This document shows positions 47,868 through 61,600 of a stretch of DNA of 64,000 nucleotides, in pieces. This DNA comes from Sphagnum compactum (Eukaryota; Bryophyta; Sphagnopsida; Sphagnales): positions 13,640,001 to 13,704,000 of the forward strand of contig OZ234498.1 in assembly GCA_965153455.1 (NCBI GenBank), written 5' to 3'. How positions within the stretch are numbered: the stretch's first letter is position 1; each line of letters starts with the position of its first letter. The notes below the pieces were generated by a model, which was given only the letters and a program-made list of their open reading frames with translations, was not told the DNA's origin and made no database searches. The position numbers and the translations under genes are program-made.

Positions 47868-49394
47868 TCACCCTGGTCAGTGTGGTCCAAAGTTAGGAAG
47901 GGCAGGGGGTGGGGAGGGCGGAAGACTATTTGTGTTCAAAGTTTAGAAATAATGCTTTTTTTTCGCTTTTTTTTTTATGGGGTAATTTACTGGAGAAATT
48001 TTGCCAATACGTAAGTGAAAATGAAGTCATTGCTAAAATGAAGTGCTCAAACGCCAAAATATGAGGCAAATTTTTTTTTTTTGAGAAAATCACTGAATTT
48101 CTTCTACTCCTTATGGTTCAAGTGGGTAGCCAAAAATATGGAGGATGTTTTAAGCTAAATATTCCCAATTTTGCTAAATCATCTTATGGGAAGACTTAAC
48201 CAAATGTGATTGTGAGAAAATTGACGAAAGTGAAAAAAAAAAAAAAAAAAAAAAACATCTTTTATATTTTTGCCTATCTACTGGAACTTAATCTAGAATC
48301 TGACAAAATTTTCAATTTTTAAGAAAAAAAGTCGAAATCTGGCAAAACTGCTTCTTTTCGGCAAAAATTCACCAAGAAAATAAATAAAAAAGAACAGAAC
48401 TTAAAACTAGTGTTTGTTGTTGGAGAATTTCCACCAAGAAATTGAGTAGAAAATTTTGGAAAAACTTTGTTTTTCTAGTGCAAAAAATTTGACTAAAATT
48501 TCTAATTGTTTGTTAAAATTTCTCCAAATTTTAGATATCAGAAAAAAAAATATATTACTGTAAAAAAATATTTATAAAAATAATGAAATATTACAAGAAT
48601 ATTATTTTTATTCTAAAAAAGCACTGCAAGTTAAAAACATGTTGAGATTAAACAATTGTCTTATGCCAGGAAGGAAGGAAAGGAATGAAGGAAAGAAAGG
48701 AGGGGGATTTTTAATGAGAGCATTAAGAGGATTAAAGAATGAGCCAGATGATATTTGAATCAATGAAGATGTGGATCTACCCAAACACAATAAATATTTT
48801 GTTGTTGGCCATGATCCAATGGGAAGGCTTTGAAGCCTGCCTAGGTTTTATTAGGGTTTCAGTGGAGTAGGGTTTTGCCCTAGCCATGGAAGGGAAAATA
48901 ACTTATTTTAAATATTTTATTTTTTTTAAAAAAAACCCTAAACATGAAGAGCTTGGGGTACCTATTCAAATGAAATGATTTCAAATCTAGTCCAGTTCAG
49001 AGCCCACCTTAACCAGACTAGCCCTAGATCAAATTTTGTAGTTACCACTCTAGTACAGATCCACCTTAACCAAACCAACACCTAGATCCAGAGTTAGGTA
49101 GTTTTTAACCAGTCTAGTGTGTGATTGGTTAAAAATGACCATGTGACTAAAAAGATACATCTTTCCTCCCAGTAACCTTTTCAAAAAGGGTCTTGGCAAT
49201 TCCCCTAAAGAACCGGAACATGTGTGTAAAAGAAAAGGAACATGTGTGCTAAGAAGTAGTACTCAAGGGAAGGAGGACTACAACAACAAAAAACCCTAAT
49301 CTTTGTTCCAGTTCCAGTTCTCGTTCCAGTTCTGGTCTGGTTAATTAAGGTGGGCTCCACTGGTCTGGTTCTGTTCCAGGGTTAGCACAGTCCA
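47868..49394. other. Spacer with inverted repeat near 49.0-49.35 kb
   Basis: No gene. An A tract lies at about 48,233-48,256. GAGCCCACCTTAACCAGAC near 49,001 is matched in reverse orientation by GTCTGGTTAATTAAGGTGG near 49,333. Nearby are repeats of CAGTTCCAGTTC and its complement at about 49,307-49,335 and 49,530-49,555. This looks like a small decayed inverted-repeat element. Confidence 0.45.
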
Positions 49395-49482
49395 GGTTAG
49401 CTACAGAACTGGAAAAAACGCAACAGAAAACCGTTTCATCCATCCCTCATCGTGCGCTGGTTGGTGCCGGTTCACTGTGGCC
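49395..49482 (+). repeat. Dispersed repeat R2, partial copy C
   Basis: Only the 3' part of R2 is present: GGTTAGCTACAGAACTGG, CAACAGAAAACCGTTTC, CATCCATCCCTCAT and GGTGCCGGTTCACTGTGGCC. These match copies A and B in order. Confidence 0.65.
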
Positions 49483-49874
49483 CAGTTGGCCAAGTTCCAA
49501 CACGAGGCTGAGCATGCAGGTTTGTTGAACTGGAACTGGAACTGGACCAGTTCTAAGGTTAGGTTATGACTATCCAAAAGAATTATGTGGTGCCAATTAG
49601 GTTATCAATACTTTTTGGTAATAACCATTGATTATGCATAAGGGTAGGTTTTTCACTTACTCAATTGACGATCACCAGTTAACTTCTCGAGTATACACCG
49701 ATTATATGAGGTTTTAGGGTTTAGGGTTCATATAGATATATATATATATAGTTTTGTTTTTATCATAAAAATGTTTAGTGTTTAAGGATTGATAACCACA
49801 TCATTTGGGTATGTTATTAAATTTTTGAAATTACAATATCAATCGATTGGGTTATTACCCAATTATAAACAAGC

Positions 49875-50215
49875 AAGTGTGTCACACTAAAATGACCTCG
49901 CCATTTACATTAAAAAGTATCTTAAGGCAAAAAGAAGAAGAATTATGAAAACTCAAATATTTTTTCACCATGCAAAAGTATACATAATCCTCTAAAAAAT
50001 CCTCTAAAAGAAATCCTCTAAAATCCTTCAAGATATTATTATTATAACTCTATTATAACTAATCTCAAAGTTTCAACACAATAGCCAAAATATATCATCT
50101 TTCAAAAATCCTCATATAAAAATAGATAGACCTATTATTATTTATTACCTAGGGGTGGCCAAAATCCCTTAAGCTACTATACTATATAATGAATCTAAAC
50201 ACAAAATCCTTGCCT
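49875..50215 (+). repeat. Dispersed repeat R1, copy 3
   Basis: Begins AGTGTGTCACAC and follows R1 copy 1 through CTTAAGGCAAAAAGAAGAAG, TCCTTCAAGATAT, CTTTCAAAAATCCTCATATA, ATTACCTAGGGG and CCCTTAAGCTACTATACTA. Small insertions, such as duplicated TCCTCTAAAA units, distinguish it. It is a single copy here, with no partner nearby. Confidence 0.75.
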
Positions 50216-50278
50216 TGTCAAGCAAGGCCTCAAGTTGTTGCTCCCACCACCAACTTCAACAAGTTGCTCAATTATTTC

Positions 50279-50519
50279 GGACATGAAAGTCTCTCACATT
50301 GTGCACCCCGTCCTCTTGAGAGTTTCCTTGATGGTAGTAGTACCTTCACATAATATGTGCCCATCATGGTTGTTAATGTTGAGGGAAAAGTGAAGGGGCA
50401 AGGCGAAGAATTGGGTATTGTTGTCTTTTGAACATGAATGTTTTACACCTAGCTTTGCTTCCTTGTGAGAGGGCAATTCTCAAGGAAGCAGTAGTACTAG
50501 GTGTAAGACTTTCATGTCC
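50279..50519. repeat. Inverted-repeat pair, 14 bp, 241-bp span
   Basis: GGACATGAAAGTCT at 50,279-50,292 is matched exactly by AGACTTTCATGTCC at 50,506-50,519. Further weak complementarity lies inside. It may be a MITE, but no target duplication is evident. Confidence 0.5.
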
Positions 50520-52949
50520 CAAGGGGACCAATACCCAACATCACTCATGAGCCACCTATCTTCCCTTGATGTTTTCATTTTTGTCGCCTTGACATCAACA
50601 ACCACAAGCATATATAATGTGAGGGCAATGTGTATACTCTATGTAAATATGATCGTGTACATGAAATGTTATGGGAATCAATATGTATTCAATTAATTCT
50701 GAATTAAATTGTTAATTCTAGACTTTTCAAATTTGGTGGTTAGGATCAAGTTTTCTGAACAAAACATTGAAAACTTTTTTCTTTGGGATCATTAAAATGA
50801 AATAAATCATTACTAATATCTATTGTTGCACCATATGGTGATCCCCAAATCAAAGTTTCTTTTTAAATTTTGAATCTACGAATGGTCATTTGTTAATTCG
50901 GGACTTTTCAAAAGTCCATAATAACTAAATACATGATGAAATTTTTTTATTCGTGAAAGCACACTCATTTCCAAAAACATCTTCTCTCTTTGATCTTGTT
51001 ATGCAAAATTTGAATGATTCAACAAAACATTGAAGGGAGGTAAAATAGGGTTTAGTGTTGAAAATAATTTCATAGGAACTACTTTTAACAACAATAGGTT
51101 TGCAAGAATGTGTAAACGCATTCTCATTTTTTGAACACTTTTGGTACTAGTTTTTTGAAACTCTTATTCGTTTGGTGTTTGTCCTTCCTAAGAAGTTGAA
51201 AGCTTTCAAGTTCCAACTCTAGCATCAATCTAAATAAGGTATCAAAACTTAGAATGAATGCAATAGAATGCAAACACATTCCTACATGAAATGAAAGTGT
51301 TTCAGTGAAAGTGTGTGAGAATCAAAAGAAGGCATGGATTAGGACTCCCAAGTTACTTTGACTTCAAAAATTTGAACTTGTGAAGAATCCCCAATGTTCA
51401 TAAGGTAATTTGGAGGATTGAATTTGCTCATAATCAAATTATCAACTAATTTTTGGCTTGTAGAAAATATTTCAATGCAAGCTACAATTTGATGGGGTTG
51501 CATTTTCAAACAAACATAATGGCTAGAAGTTATGATTTGAAAAGTATAAGCAAATATGTTCCAAGTGTTTTGAAGTGTTTCCAAATGTTCTATGCATAGT
51601 GTGATTGGAGGGGCAAATCATGTCCAAATTAAAAGCTTGACGTGGCATTGGAAAATGATTTTTAGAAATTATAAGAAAATGGGGTTATATGTCCCATTTA
51701 GTTACATTTTGAAAGAGTTAAAGCAATTTGAAATATTGGAATACCCTTTGTCTTGCAATTAGGGATGAGTCCCCAAAGTCTTGGGACTTTTGCCCTTTTG
51801 ATGTAGGTGTCACAACAATATACATAGTATGCTAGGAGGAAAATGATCCCTCTTCGAATTTTGGGCCATGGTGAATCTATGGTTAGTTTGTGTCCCAATT
51901 TTGGTTCCAATTACACAAATCACCTTTTTAGCTGTTTGTAATTGATTTGACCAAAAAACATTCATGAATAATGTTGCTTTGTCTTGGTCTTATTCTAATT
52001 AAACTCCAAAGCTAATCCCTTTGTCCTTGTGTGAAGAACTAAAAAGCAAGCCCCAAGGTTTAAAAATTTTCCACAAATACACTACATTGGAAAGTTTACC
52101 CCCAATAACTTGTGGCAAGCTTTGAGGGTGTGTCATTGTGAGTCCCAAATCATTTCCTGTAGTTGTGCAACAATTAGATTTCCTTCAAAAACAAGGATTT
52201 TTTTATTAAATGGTAAGTAATTAAAGTTGAATACAACAAAGTTGTTGATATTAGTTACATTCCTTTCATTCAAATAAAATATGTTATGGTTACCAACTAA
52301 TGTAACAAATGAATTCAAGTTTTTAAAAAACGTTTTAGTTCATAATGTAATGTTCTATAATGTTTTGCAAAGCACTTCCACATGTATTTCAATTTTAAAT
52401 TTCTTCTCTTTTCTCCTCTTTGGGATTCATAACATTGTAAGTAATGATTAAAAGTTTTCCATTGGAAGTTCATCCTATTAAGTGTCATCATCCTCTAAAA
52501 TAATATTATGATGTGATAAATTTAATAAACCTATTTTTTAAATATCAAATTTTGATTCAAAATTTTTTACTTAACAACCAATATATGGGGCCCCATATTT
52601 TTACTCACATATTTTGTAAATTGAAAGAAAATTGTACCCACCTAAAGCATTATCCAACTACGACAAAGTATATATAAGTCAATCTTTGATGCAAAAATAC
52701 TTTTGCATATTGCTAGTGGTGTTCAATAAAAAAATATTTCTTTAATTTTCTTGATTGAAACCAATATAATCAAAATGTAGTTATGATAGGAAAACAATAT
52801 TTAACATAACAAAATATATGGTACATTGGTGTATGGATAAACCTTTCATTTGAAGGTCCAAATCTCATTTTAATTGTTTTTTTTAAGTTGCACATCTTCA
52901 TGGAGTAAGAATTTAAAAGGACATTCCCTTCAAGAGGCATCCATGAAAG
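50520..52949. other. AT-rich spacer, no gene seen
   Basis: Only short frames without recognisable domains. Confidence 0.5.
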
Positions 52950-53430
52950 CCCCACAATGGATGAAAATTCAACAAACTTAACAAAACATTCAAGGAACAT
53001 TTCCATGGCAATACATCTAGAGAAGTTCCACAACGGATGAAAATTCAACAAACTTAACAAAGCATTCAAGTAACATTTCCATGCATTTAAAGAAGTTCCA
53101 CAATGGATGAAAATTCAATGAACTCCCCGTAAACAAGGCATCTTAACAATACTCCTCTCAAAAACCATATGGAGTTCCACCATGTATGAAATTCTTGCAA
53201 ACTCCCCATGGGCAAACAACCTTTTCACAAAGTGAACAATTCCTTGAGGAGGCAATAAGAAAATTCCACCAAGGATGGAAATCTCAAGAATGTTTTTCAA
53301 GGAAAACTCTTGAAAAAAACTTCCTTAACAGGGCATCCAAAAACGTTCCACCATATATGGGAATCTAATGAACTTCCCATGGGCAAAACATCCGATGAAC
53401 ATTTCCTTGGGGAGGCGTGTGGCAAAGTTT
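52950..53430. repeat. Diverged minisatellite, six ~65-90-bp units
   Basis: An anchor like TTCCACAATGGATGAAAATT recurs near 52,956, 53,031, 53,096, 53,174, 53,263 and 53,346. It is followed in each unit by variants of CAACAAACTT...CATTCAAGGAACATTTCC or AACTTCCCATGGGCAAA. Spacing varies from about 65 to 89 bp, so it is an old array. Confidence 0.8.
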
Positions 53431-56400
53431 GACCATGGGGTGAAAACACGATATGGGTGACTACATAATTTTATCATATCACATTTGATAACAATAATTA
53501 TTCACAAAAAAAATTAAAATGATCATAGCACCGCTTGGCTTCAACTTGTTCTAATCAATATATGAATAGGACTCAACAATGAGTGCCAAGTGGTGTTATG
53601 ACTTAAAGGTGAATGCATGAATGAGTTGATCAATTTTGGTACATGTCAACATTCACAAAGTCCATTTTATAGTGTTAAATTAGTAATCAATTTTATTGTC
53701 ACGTGTTAAATGGGAATCATGCGATAGATATGAACTAATAAAGTCCATGTAAATGGTGGCTTTTGTAGGTATCTTTAAAACATGGGCTTTCGGGGGGAAT
53801 TTTTTTGAAAAAAGTATGAATTAAGGTCATTTTTTAACCATTTAAAAGTTCATAATTGAAGTTTTTGTAAGATTTTTTCCAAAGGAATTCATTTTTAAAA
53901 AAAATTGTGACTTAAGAAAAGACATGTGAAATGTCTTTCCCAAACCAAATAACCCAAAAAAACCACACATAAACACATTGTTATTTGGACAATCCATGTA
54001 TTACAACTTCAAAAGTTCACCCATGTAACTTTTAAGGATATTTTCTTAGAATATGATTACATTTGTATCTTCATATTCAAGTTGATAATTTGAAACTAAA
54101 ATCAATTAGACAAAATATTGATTTTGATACACCTCAAAATGGTTATGAACAACACGTTCTTGCATCAAACTATAGTACGACATCCCAATTGATTCACATG
54201 GTTCATTCATTCACCCTTAATCATAAGAAACGAAGACTCATTTGACTCACACAACCAAAACCTTTGAGAGGAGCACCACTCTCCTATGTATAATATACCT
54301 TGTGGTTGTTGGTGGGGATTACATCAAAGTGGTCAAAATTGCCCAAGTCTTCCAAATGGGAATCGCAAAACTACCAATTTGTGAGTTCCCTTACTTTGTA
54401 AACTCATAAGTCACACATAAAAACTTTGATTAAAGAATTTCAACGAAAAAAGTTGTAGCCTTGAAGATTTCTTTTCAACTATCAATCAAAGGTCATTTAA
54501 CTTTTATTTCCTAGGATTAAATAGTCAAAAATCAAACTACCAATTTGACTCCCTATGATTCTTTTGGTCATAACTTATATGTTCAAATGGATATGTGAGT
54601 ACACTTTCAATATTTAAGCTTTAATAACTTTTCAATGGTATATAAAAAAGGTTCAATTGAAAAGGTATAAAAAAGGCTCAATTTGGACAAGGTTTGTTAT
54701 CTACATTTTTGTTCGAAAGATTCAAAACACTTTGGGACTCCAACTCCCAATGTGATTCTCACTTGGGAGTGTTTGGTATTCACCTCCTTAAAATTCTCTC
54801 ACATTTGTATAAATGTACATGAATCCTAGGACATTTTCTTGACTCATATCCTATCTCATGGCCTTAGCTTTAGTTGTGAGCCTAAGGCTAAGGTCACAAC
54901 AATTTTCATTTGTTTCCCATTTCTTCTTTTGTTTTTGTTTTTGAGTAACAATACCATCAGAAATATTTAGAGGTTATTTAGGAGTATTTGGCTAATTACC
55001 ACTAGCCAATAGGATTACGTACATTGGGTGGGTGTTCTTATTTGTTTTGGTTTATGTATGTAGTTTTTTTAATTGTTTTAATTGTTTAATCATGTACGTG
55101 ATGGTTACTAAGGATCTAGAATGTAATTGTTAGGCCGCTTGTTTAAAGCTATTTACATTGCACAATGGATGTAAATATGCAAAATTCAACCTCATTTCAT
55201 GCCATAATTGATGATCCCCATGAAGTTGCTACAACTTTCCCATGGGAACTTCATCAATTTAAACGTTGAATGTTTCAATGTTTATTCACCATCTTAAGCA
55301 CATATTTTGAGTTATGGTAGTTTTTTTACTCGAATAATTGTTGATAGCAAATAATTGATTTCCATTCTTAATTAATGTAGATCTTAATTTGACACACCCA
55401 TAGCACTTTAAATTGCTAAAAATGAACAAGAAACAACGAAGATATGAAGTTTAGAAATAAAATGTCATTTTCTTAAAAACACATTATGTGATTTCAACAT
55501 GCTTTGTGTTTCTTCCATGTTGTTTTTGGTTCTAGAATTGAAACATAATGTAAAGCTTACCTTGGCATTCCCATGATGTTTTATATCACACAAAATAAAC
55601 AAGACTAAATAAAGATCCAAAATTGTTTAGTCACTATCCAATAATAAGTAATGAGTAATTCTATGTTAATATAGTTTATATCTACTAAGTATATTAACTA
55701 TTATAATTCATAATAATTCATAAATAATAATTTATTGACTATTATTTTAAACTCTAAAGATTAATTTATAATAGCAATGATAATAATATCATGAAATAAT
55801 ACTATGGAAGCTAATTGTTAATTATTAACTTTTAATTATGCTAGACTAGGTTATGGTAGCCTAACCTATAATAATAATAATAATAAATTTAGTAGTACAA
55901 AGATCCAATATAGTAATTTAAAGTAGTTGCAAAGAAATTAACAATGAGTGTTTCATTTATTCTAGTTGTATTATAGTTGTCATCTGTGATTATGATGCAA
56001 CTTCTTAACAAAGTTGGACATGGTTGAACGAAATTGTATATGTGGTGTGTACATTCATCTATATACGGGTCCATTTTGAGAATAATATACAACTATAATA
56101 AAATTCCACAAATTTTTGATTTGACATTTTATTTTTTAATTATTCATATTTCCATGGGAGAATTATAACATAGTTACAATTTAGTTGTTTCAAAGTTCTA
56201 CTTACAAGGTAGTGAAATTTATGCGGACACAATTTATCATAGTGTTTGAAATGCCTTCCAATTCCACCATTATTTCTTCATTCATCTTCATAATCACTTC
56301 CAACTCCACAATTTTACCTTTAGCATGTTTGAGTTTCTTGGAAATCTTGTACTTTGATTCCACTCTATATTTGATTTATGCCTTAAAATCATTACATGTC

Positions 56401-57529
56401 GTCCTTTGCTTTCATGTTGCACTTTTCGATTCTGTATTCTAAATCACCCATACCAAGAATGTCATTTGGTGAACAAGTGAATGTGAGTAGATGAATATGA
56501 ACATAAGGAATAATCACTAGCACATTCCATCCACATCATAAGAATATTTTTGATAACCTGGCCTTCTTTTTTTTTTTTTGACAAATTCAAATATTATTCA
56601 ATGTCATGAAAATATTTGAATATTCCTTACCAATTCCAAATATTTTGCCACATCAGCCCTAGTGCCAATATCTAGGTTAATGTTGAGCAACACTTTTGGT
56701 AAACGTGAAATTTAATTCCTACATAATATTTCACACTATTCTAACAACATATTTGCATTTCACATGCATACATTCACTATTTTTGCCTTAATTCTCAACA
56801 TATTTAACACTGCCATTCATTAAAACACCATATTCATGATTATTTCATCTAACTAGAATCTGCACTTCAAAAGACATTGTAGAAAAAAACTCTAGAAACA
56901 AAATCACAATTCATTTCATCATATTTTAATACTACAAACAATTCACATGACAATATGCAATATGATCATAAAATTCATTGTAGAAGTTAGTGTTTTTTTA
57001 TATTATTGTAAACATGAATCAAAATACATTAGAATCCCATGTTTTGATGAAAAAAAAAATCCAAAACAACAAATTAAATCTGTGGTATATCAAAACAGAT
57101 TTTTTAATTTTCTACCAACAAGTACCTACAATTCCTACTTTTGCCCAAACTCTATGTCTAAGAATCTCTTCTGTTTTTTAAAACTCTCTCCTTTTGAAAT
57201 GTCCCATGTCACATCACCATCATAAAAAAACAACAAGAAATCAAAATTCAAACTAATAAAATTCCTTGATCAGTCCCTATCTTAAATGCCTTGTTCATCC
57301 AAAATCATGTACTCATCATATCCCCTTAATAACTATCATGGATTTCATGCAATGGTTTCCAAAGTCCTAAATTTGGGTTAGGTGGGGTTAGTAAAACACT
57401 AAGATATTTCTGACTGCATGTTATCCCACTAAATCTAAAGGAAATTTTTTTTTGACAAAATTGTTCACCCATTTATTCACTTACTTTGGTCTTTTCAAGA
57501 TACTTGTGACACAAGTCAATACTTTAGAA
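53431..57529. other. AT-rich spacer, no gene seen
   Basis: No gene recognised. The stretch about 55,660-55,890 is almost pure A/T with ATA and AAT runs. Confidence 0.5.
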
Positions 57530-57700
57530 TAATAATAAAAAACTTAGGGTGAAATAACTTTGCATAATCAATAATAGCATAAAGGAAATATTCTAAAATA
57601 GCCTAAGGTGAAATAACGTATAATAACCAAAAACAACTTAAAATAACCTAGGGTGAAATAATTAAAATGTCCTAAGGTAATATAACTTACGATATAACTT
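57530..57700. repeat. Short decayed tandem repeat around CCTAGGGTGAAATAA
   Basis: ACTTAGGGTGAAATAAC, GCCTAAGGTGAAATAAC, ACCTAGGGTGAAATAAT and TCCTAAGGTAATATAAC follow each other at roughly 37-60-bp intervals. This is an old, irregular array. Confidence 0.6.
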
Positions 57701-58079
57701 AAAATACAATAACATAAAATATTTTTAAAAAAATAAGAAAAAATATTTATTATAATGAATTGTTTTAATTAATGTGAATTATGTTAACATAATAATGAAA
57801 GATGTTAATTACATAGTGACTTTATAGTGATATAACTTCAACCAAAGTGAAATGAATAAGATCGGGTGAACTTATTTCATTTTTAAAGTCCCATAATGCT
57901 TGAAACTATTAAATTACACATAGAAATTATCACAATGTCAAAGCATTTGTGTGGACGTTATGCATCCATTTGGACGCTAACATTGCCCCATGTCATGTCA
58001 AAATACAATCAACCTAAGTCAACTTAGTGTTAACATAAGTCTGGGGGACAATTATGGGTGATTGAAAATCATGTCATTT
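57701..58079. other. AT-rich spacer, no gene seen
   Basis: No gene or repeat recognised. Confidence 0.5.
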
Positions 58080-58620
58080 GGTCAAATTGCGAACCATGTG
58101 GGAATCAAAAAAAAAATCAATCCCCAAAATTTTTCAATGATTGGATTTTTTTTCAAATGGTGACAAATGTTTTTGGGCAACAATCTATTTTTTTTGGGTA
58201 GCAAATAAAAAAATTTAGTCATAAGATCAATGATGGAAATTAAACTATCATCCATCAAATGATCGAATTTTTTTTAATGGCGACCAAATTTTTTTTGAGA
58301 AGTGTTCAAAAATTTGGTTGCCAAATTTTCAGTCATTCAATTTAGTGCGAATTTTTTTGGTTGCCCAAGTTGGCAATCTAACTATTAAAAAAAGTAGCAA
58401 CCAATTTTTTTAAAGTCATTGGATCAATGGTGGAAATCAAACTACCATTGATTAGATAACAAAAGAAATTTGGGCGACGGCCAAATTTTTTTCAAACAAT
58501 GATCAAATTTCTTTTAGTTGTCTGATCTAATGATAGAATTTTTTTGGTCATATAGTTTATAGACACAAAAATTGGGTAATTGAAAATTTTTGATCACCAA
58601 AACTAGTTTGACAAAGACAT
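58080..58620. repeat. Decayed repeat array, ~197-bp unit
   Basis: AAGATCAATGATGGAAATTA near 58,222 recurs as TGGATCAATGGTGGAAATCA near 58,420, each preceded by GTCAT and followed by AACTA. Variants of GGCGACCAAATTTTTTT and GGTTGCC are scattered on both strands. No coding potential. Confidence 0.55.
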
Positions 58621-61600
58621 TTGTTCACCAAAAGAAATGGTTGATGTCAGTCTTAACATCCAAAATTAACATGTTCAAACAAATGTCAATGTGATGATGG
58701 ATGTAATTTGGACACATTACGTCCTTTTTTGACAACCTTGATTACACCACTTCACAATAACAAACCCCCCATTCCTCAGTTCAAACCCCTTTTACACCTT
58801 TTAATATTTAATATTTATGATTGTTAATGCGATTGTGATTATTTTTCAATAGTCTTTTTAAAACTAGCTTTGCAACAAAAATCTTCTAAGTTTGGTTAAC
58901 AACATTTTAGTTAACTTCGTTCTAATAAGTACTACTTTAATTATCTATGTGAGTTATCTTGCATTTCCTAATAACTTTTTCATGTTCAACATCACCTCAA
59001 CCCTCACCCACAAATTGAGAATCATGCAAACACACAATTGAAAATAAAATATTTGAAACTTGTTTGTCAAATGAACACACATTTTATTGATATTAAAAAA
59101 TGTAGGCCATTGTCAAAACCAATATATTATTGGTAATTAGTTTGTTAAATTATTTAAATCATAACACAATGAACTACAAGGACAAACGAGCTCCAATACC
59201 TTATTTGTTCAAGCATATGATGTTGTTTGGCACTTATGAATTGACAAATTGTTTTTGTCATGTTTTGTATCATTCACATCTTCCACAACAATTCAACATA
59301 ATCAAAGGATTATTCACATGAAGGTGTGTTGCAAATTTTCAATTAAAACTTTCACAACCTAGGTTTGAAGGGGGGGACATTTAGAGTAAAGTTTGGGATT
59401 TATGTGTGTCAAATGACCTTTTTAGGGGGGTATTAGAAAATTTTCCAACCTATTTTTATCTAGTTTTTTAATATATACATATTAAAGCCACCCTATAATT
59501 ATTATTATCCATTATTTCCGATTATTACATACCTTATATTATAATAAAATTGATTATTTGAATAAAATGTACCCTATTTTTAACTAATTAACTTGTAATT
59601 TCTACCCAACAACCAATATATTGCACATTATATTTTTACTCATGTGTTTTCTACCTTTTTAGACTAGTGTCCCCTCGGGACCCATGTACATATATATGAT
59701 AAGTTCAAAAAAGATGAATGTAGGATCTACCACCACCCTTGGGGATTTAGTGTAGGATGAAGAGGGGATTTTTGGGGGATTTCATCTTGGAGATATAAGA
59801 GGGAAAGGGGGTGTGTATGTGTTGGTAGGTGTGTGTGAAATGGAATGAAAAACTAGGAAATTGTTCATGGTTAAAGAAAAAATTTCTTATATTTTCATTC
59901 TTGACTTGTGTGGCTCTTTTGGTGTGTTTCAAAGCAACATATTGTCTTGGGTAGATGTTACAATGGTAATTGTAGAAACTACCTTCTTTTTGTCTGTTTG
60001 TGAAATCTGTCTACCCAAAATAGTTTAAGTTACCCCTTGGTGGGTAATGTAATAGCAACCACATTCTTTTTTTCCTTATCATCAAGGAGATTAGGTGCAT
60101 CCAATTAAACACATTTGATAGGTTTTTTTTATGTGACACTTGTAGTGAAGTTTGGTAGTGTATTTTTATAGGTTCACAAGAACCTCCAAAATCAATTGCC
60201 AAGCGACGAATTCATTATCATATCAAAATCCATTAATCGAATGAGGATGTGACATCAATGACCTTGGCAAATGAATTGTATGCAACGCACACTGAAAAAA
60301 AACCTATTAAAATATGTAGGTTAACATATAAAACTCAAGATATTTAAGGCCAATAATTATTTGCCTAATTCTAATTGAATTTTACTCAATTTAAATGTAA
60401 TGCACAAGTAGTCACCAATTAAAACAAGTATGTTGGTGAACATTGGAGAATACGTAATGTGCAAGTAGCACACACTTAACCAATTGTTAAGAAAGGTAAA
60501 AATAACATGGACAACAAATATTGCACAAATAATAACATGTTACAACAAGTACAAACCATTTGAAACCTAAATCTCCAAAGTGCATTTTGTAATGCAACAA
60601 TACACTTACAAACTTCCTATTAAACTCACAACTCTACAAAAATATGACCATCAAAACTTTTCAAATTGGTTTTCACAAATTTGATAATGCACCAAATTTG
60701 TTCATAATGAGCACAATAGCAATGTCTGAAAACCTCTTGATTTGCATAGAGCTAAACATCACATCAAAGGTTTAGAAACACGCATGAGAAGGAGGGAATT
60801 CAAACTTGGGATGCAAGTGGTGGTGGTGGTGTAGGATGTCAAAGGTGTGGGTGATAGGAGTTTCACAATAATGGAAATGGGAAGAAAATGAACATCATCA
60901 AGAGGTTCACAATAATGTCAAAGCCAACTACCCTTAAGAGATGACCTAGTGTTAAAACATAGAAAGCTTGCACCTGACCTTGCGATTGGAACATAGAAAC
61001 CTTGTAGTGAACTAGAATTTTTTTTGAATGGTTCAATGCCCCCCACCCCTACTTTCTTTTTAATTTTTGGACAAGTTCTAAGGATCAACAAATGTCTACT
61101 TGAATGATGTTTATGCGTTATAGAGAACTTTACATATGAATATTGCCTTTTTTTTTATTGAAGATAAGAAACCTCTTGTTTTGACATTTTCTAGAGGGGG
61201 ACATTTGAGGAAGTTGATGGACCCTTCCATATGCAAAGGTCTAGAATCTTAAGGTGTGAAATTCCATGTCACTAAGTTGTTATCACTAGCCATTCTTCCA
61301 TCCACAAGTGCAAAGGTAATTCTTCAACTTTACACATTAGAATTATATTTTTAGATTACATAATAAGAAAACATTAGGTAATGCATTCAATTTCCATGTC
61401 CTTAATGGTGATGGAGCCAAGAGGCCAACAACATCATTATAATTCACTTATTATATAATTACACAAGGGAAATAGATTTGTACAATTATACAACCTAGGG
61501 ATTATGCTTTGCAAGATATTTTGTTCTTATTCAACCACTTGGAACTTCAGTTGACAATAATGGCTATATTTTCAATATTCAATGAAATCAATCAGTACAT

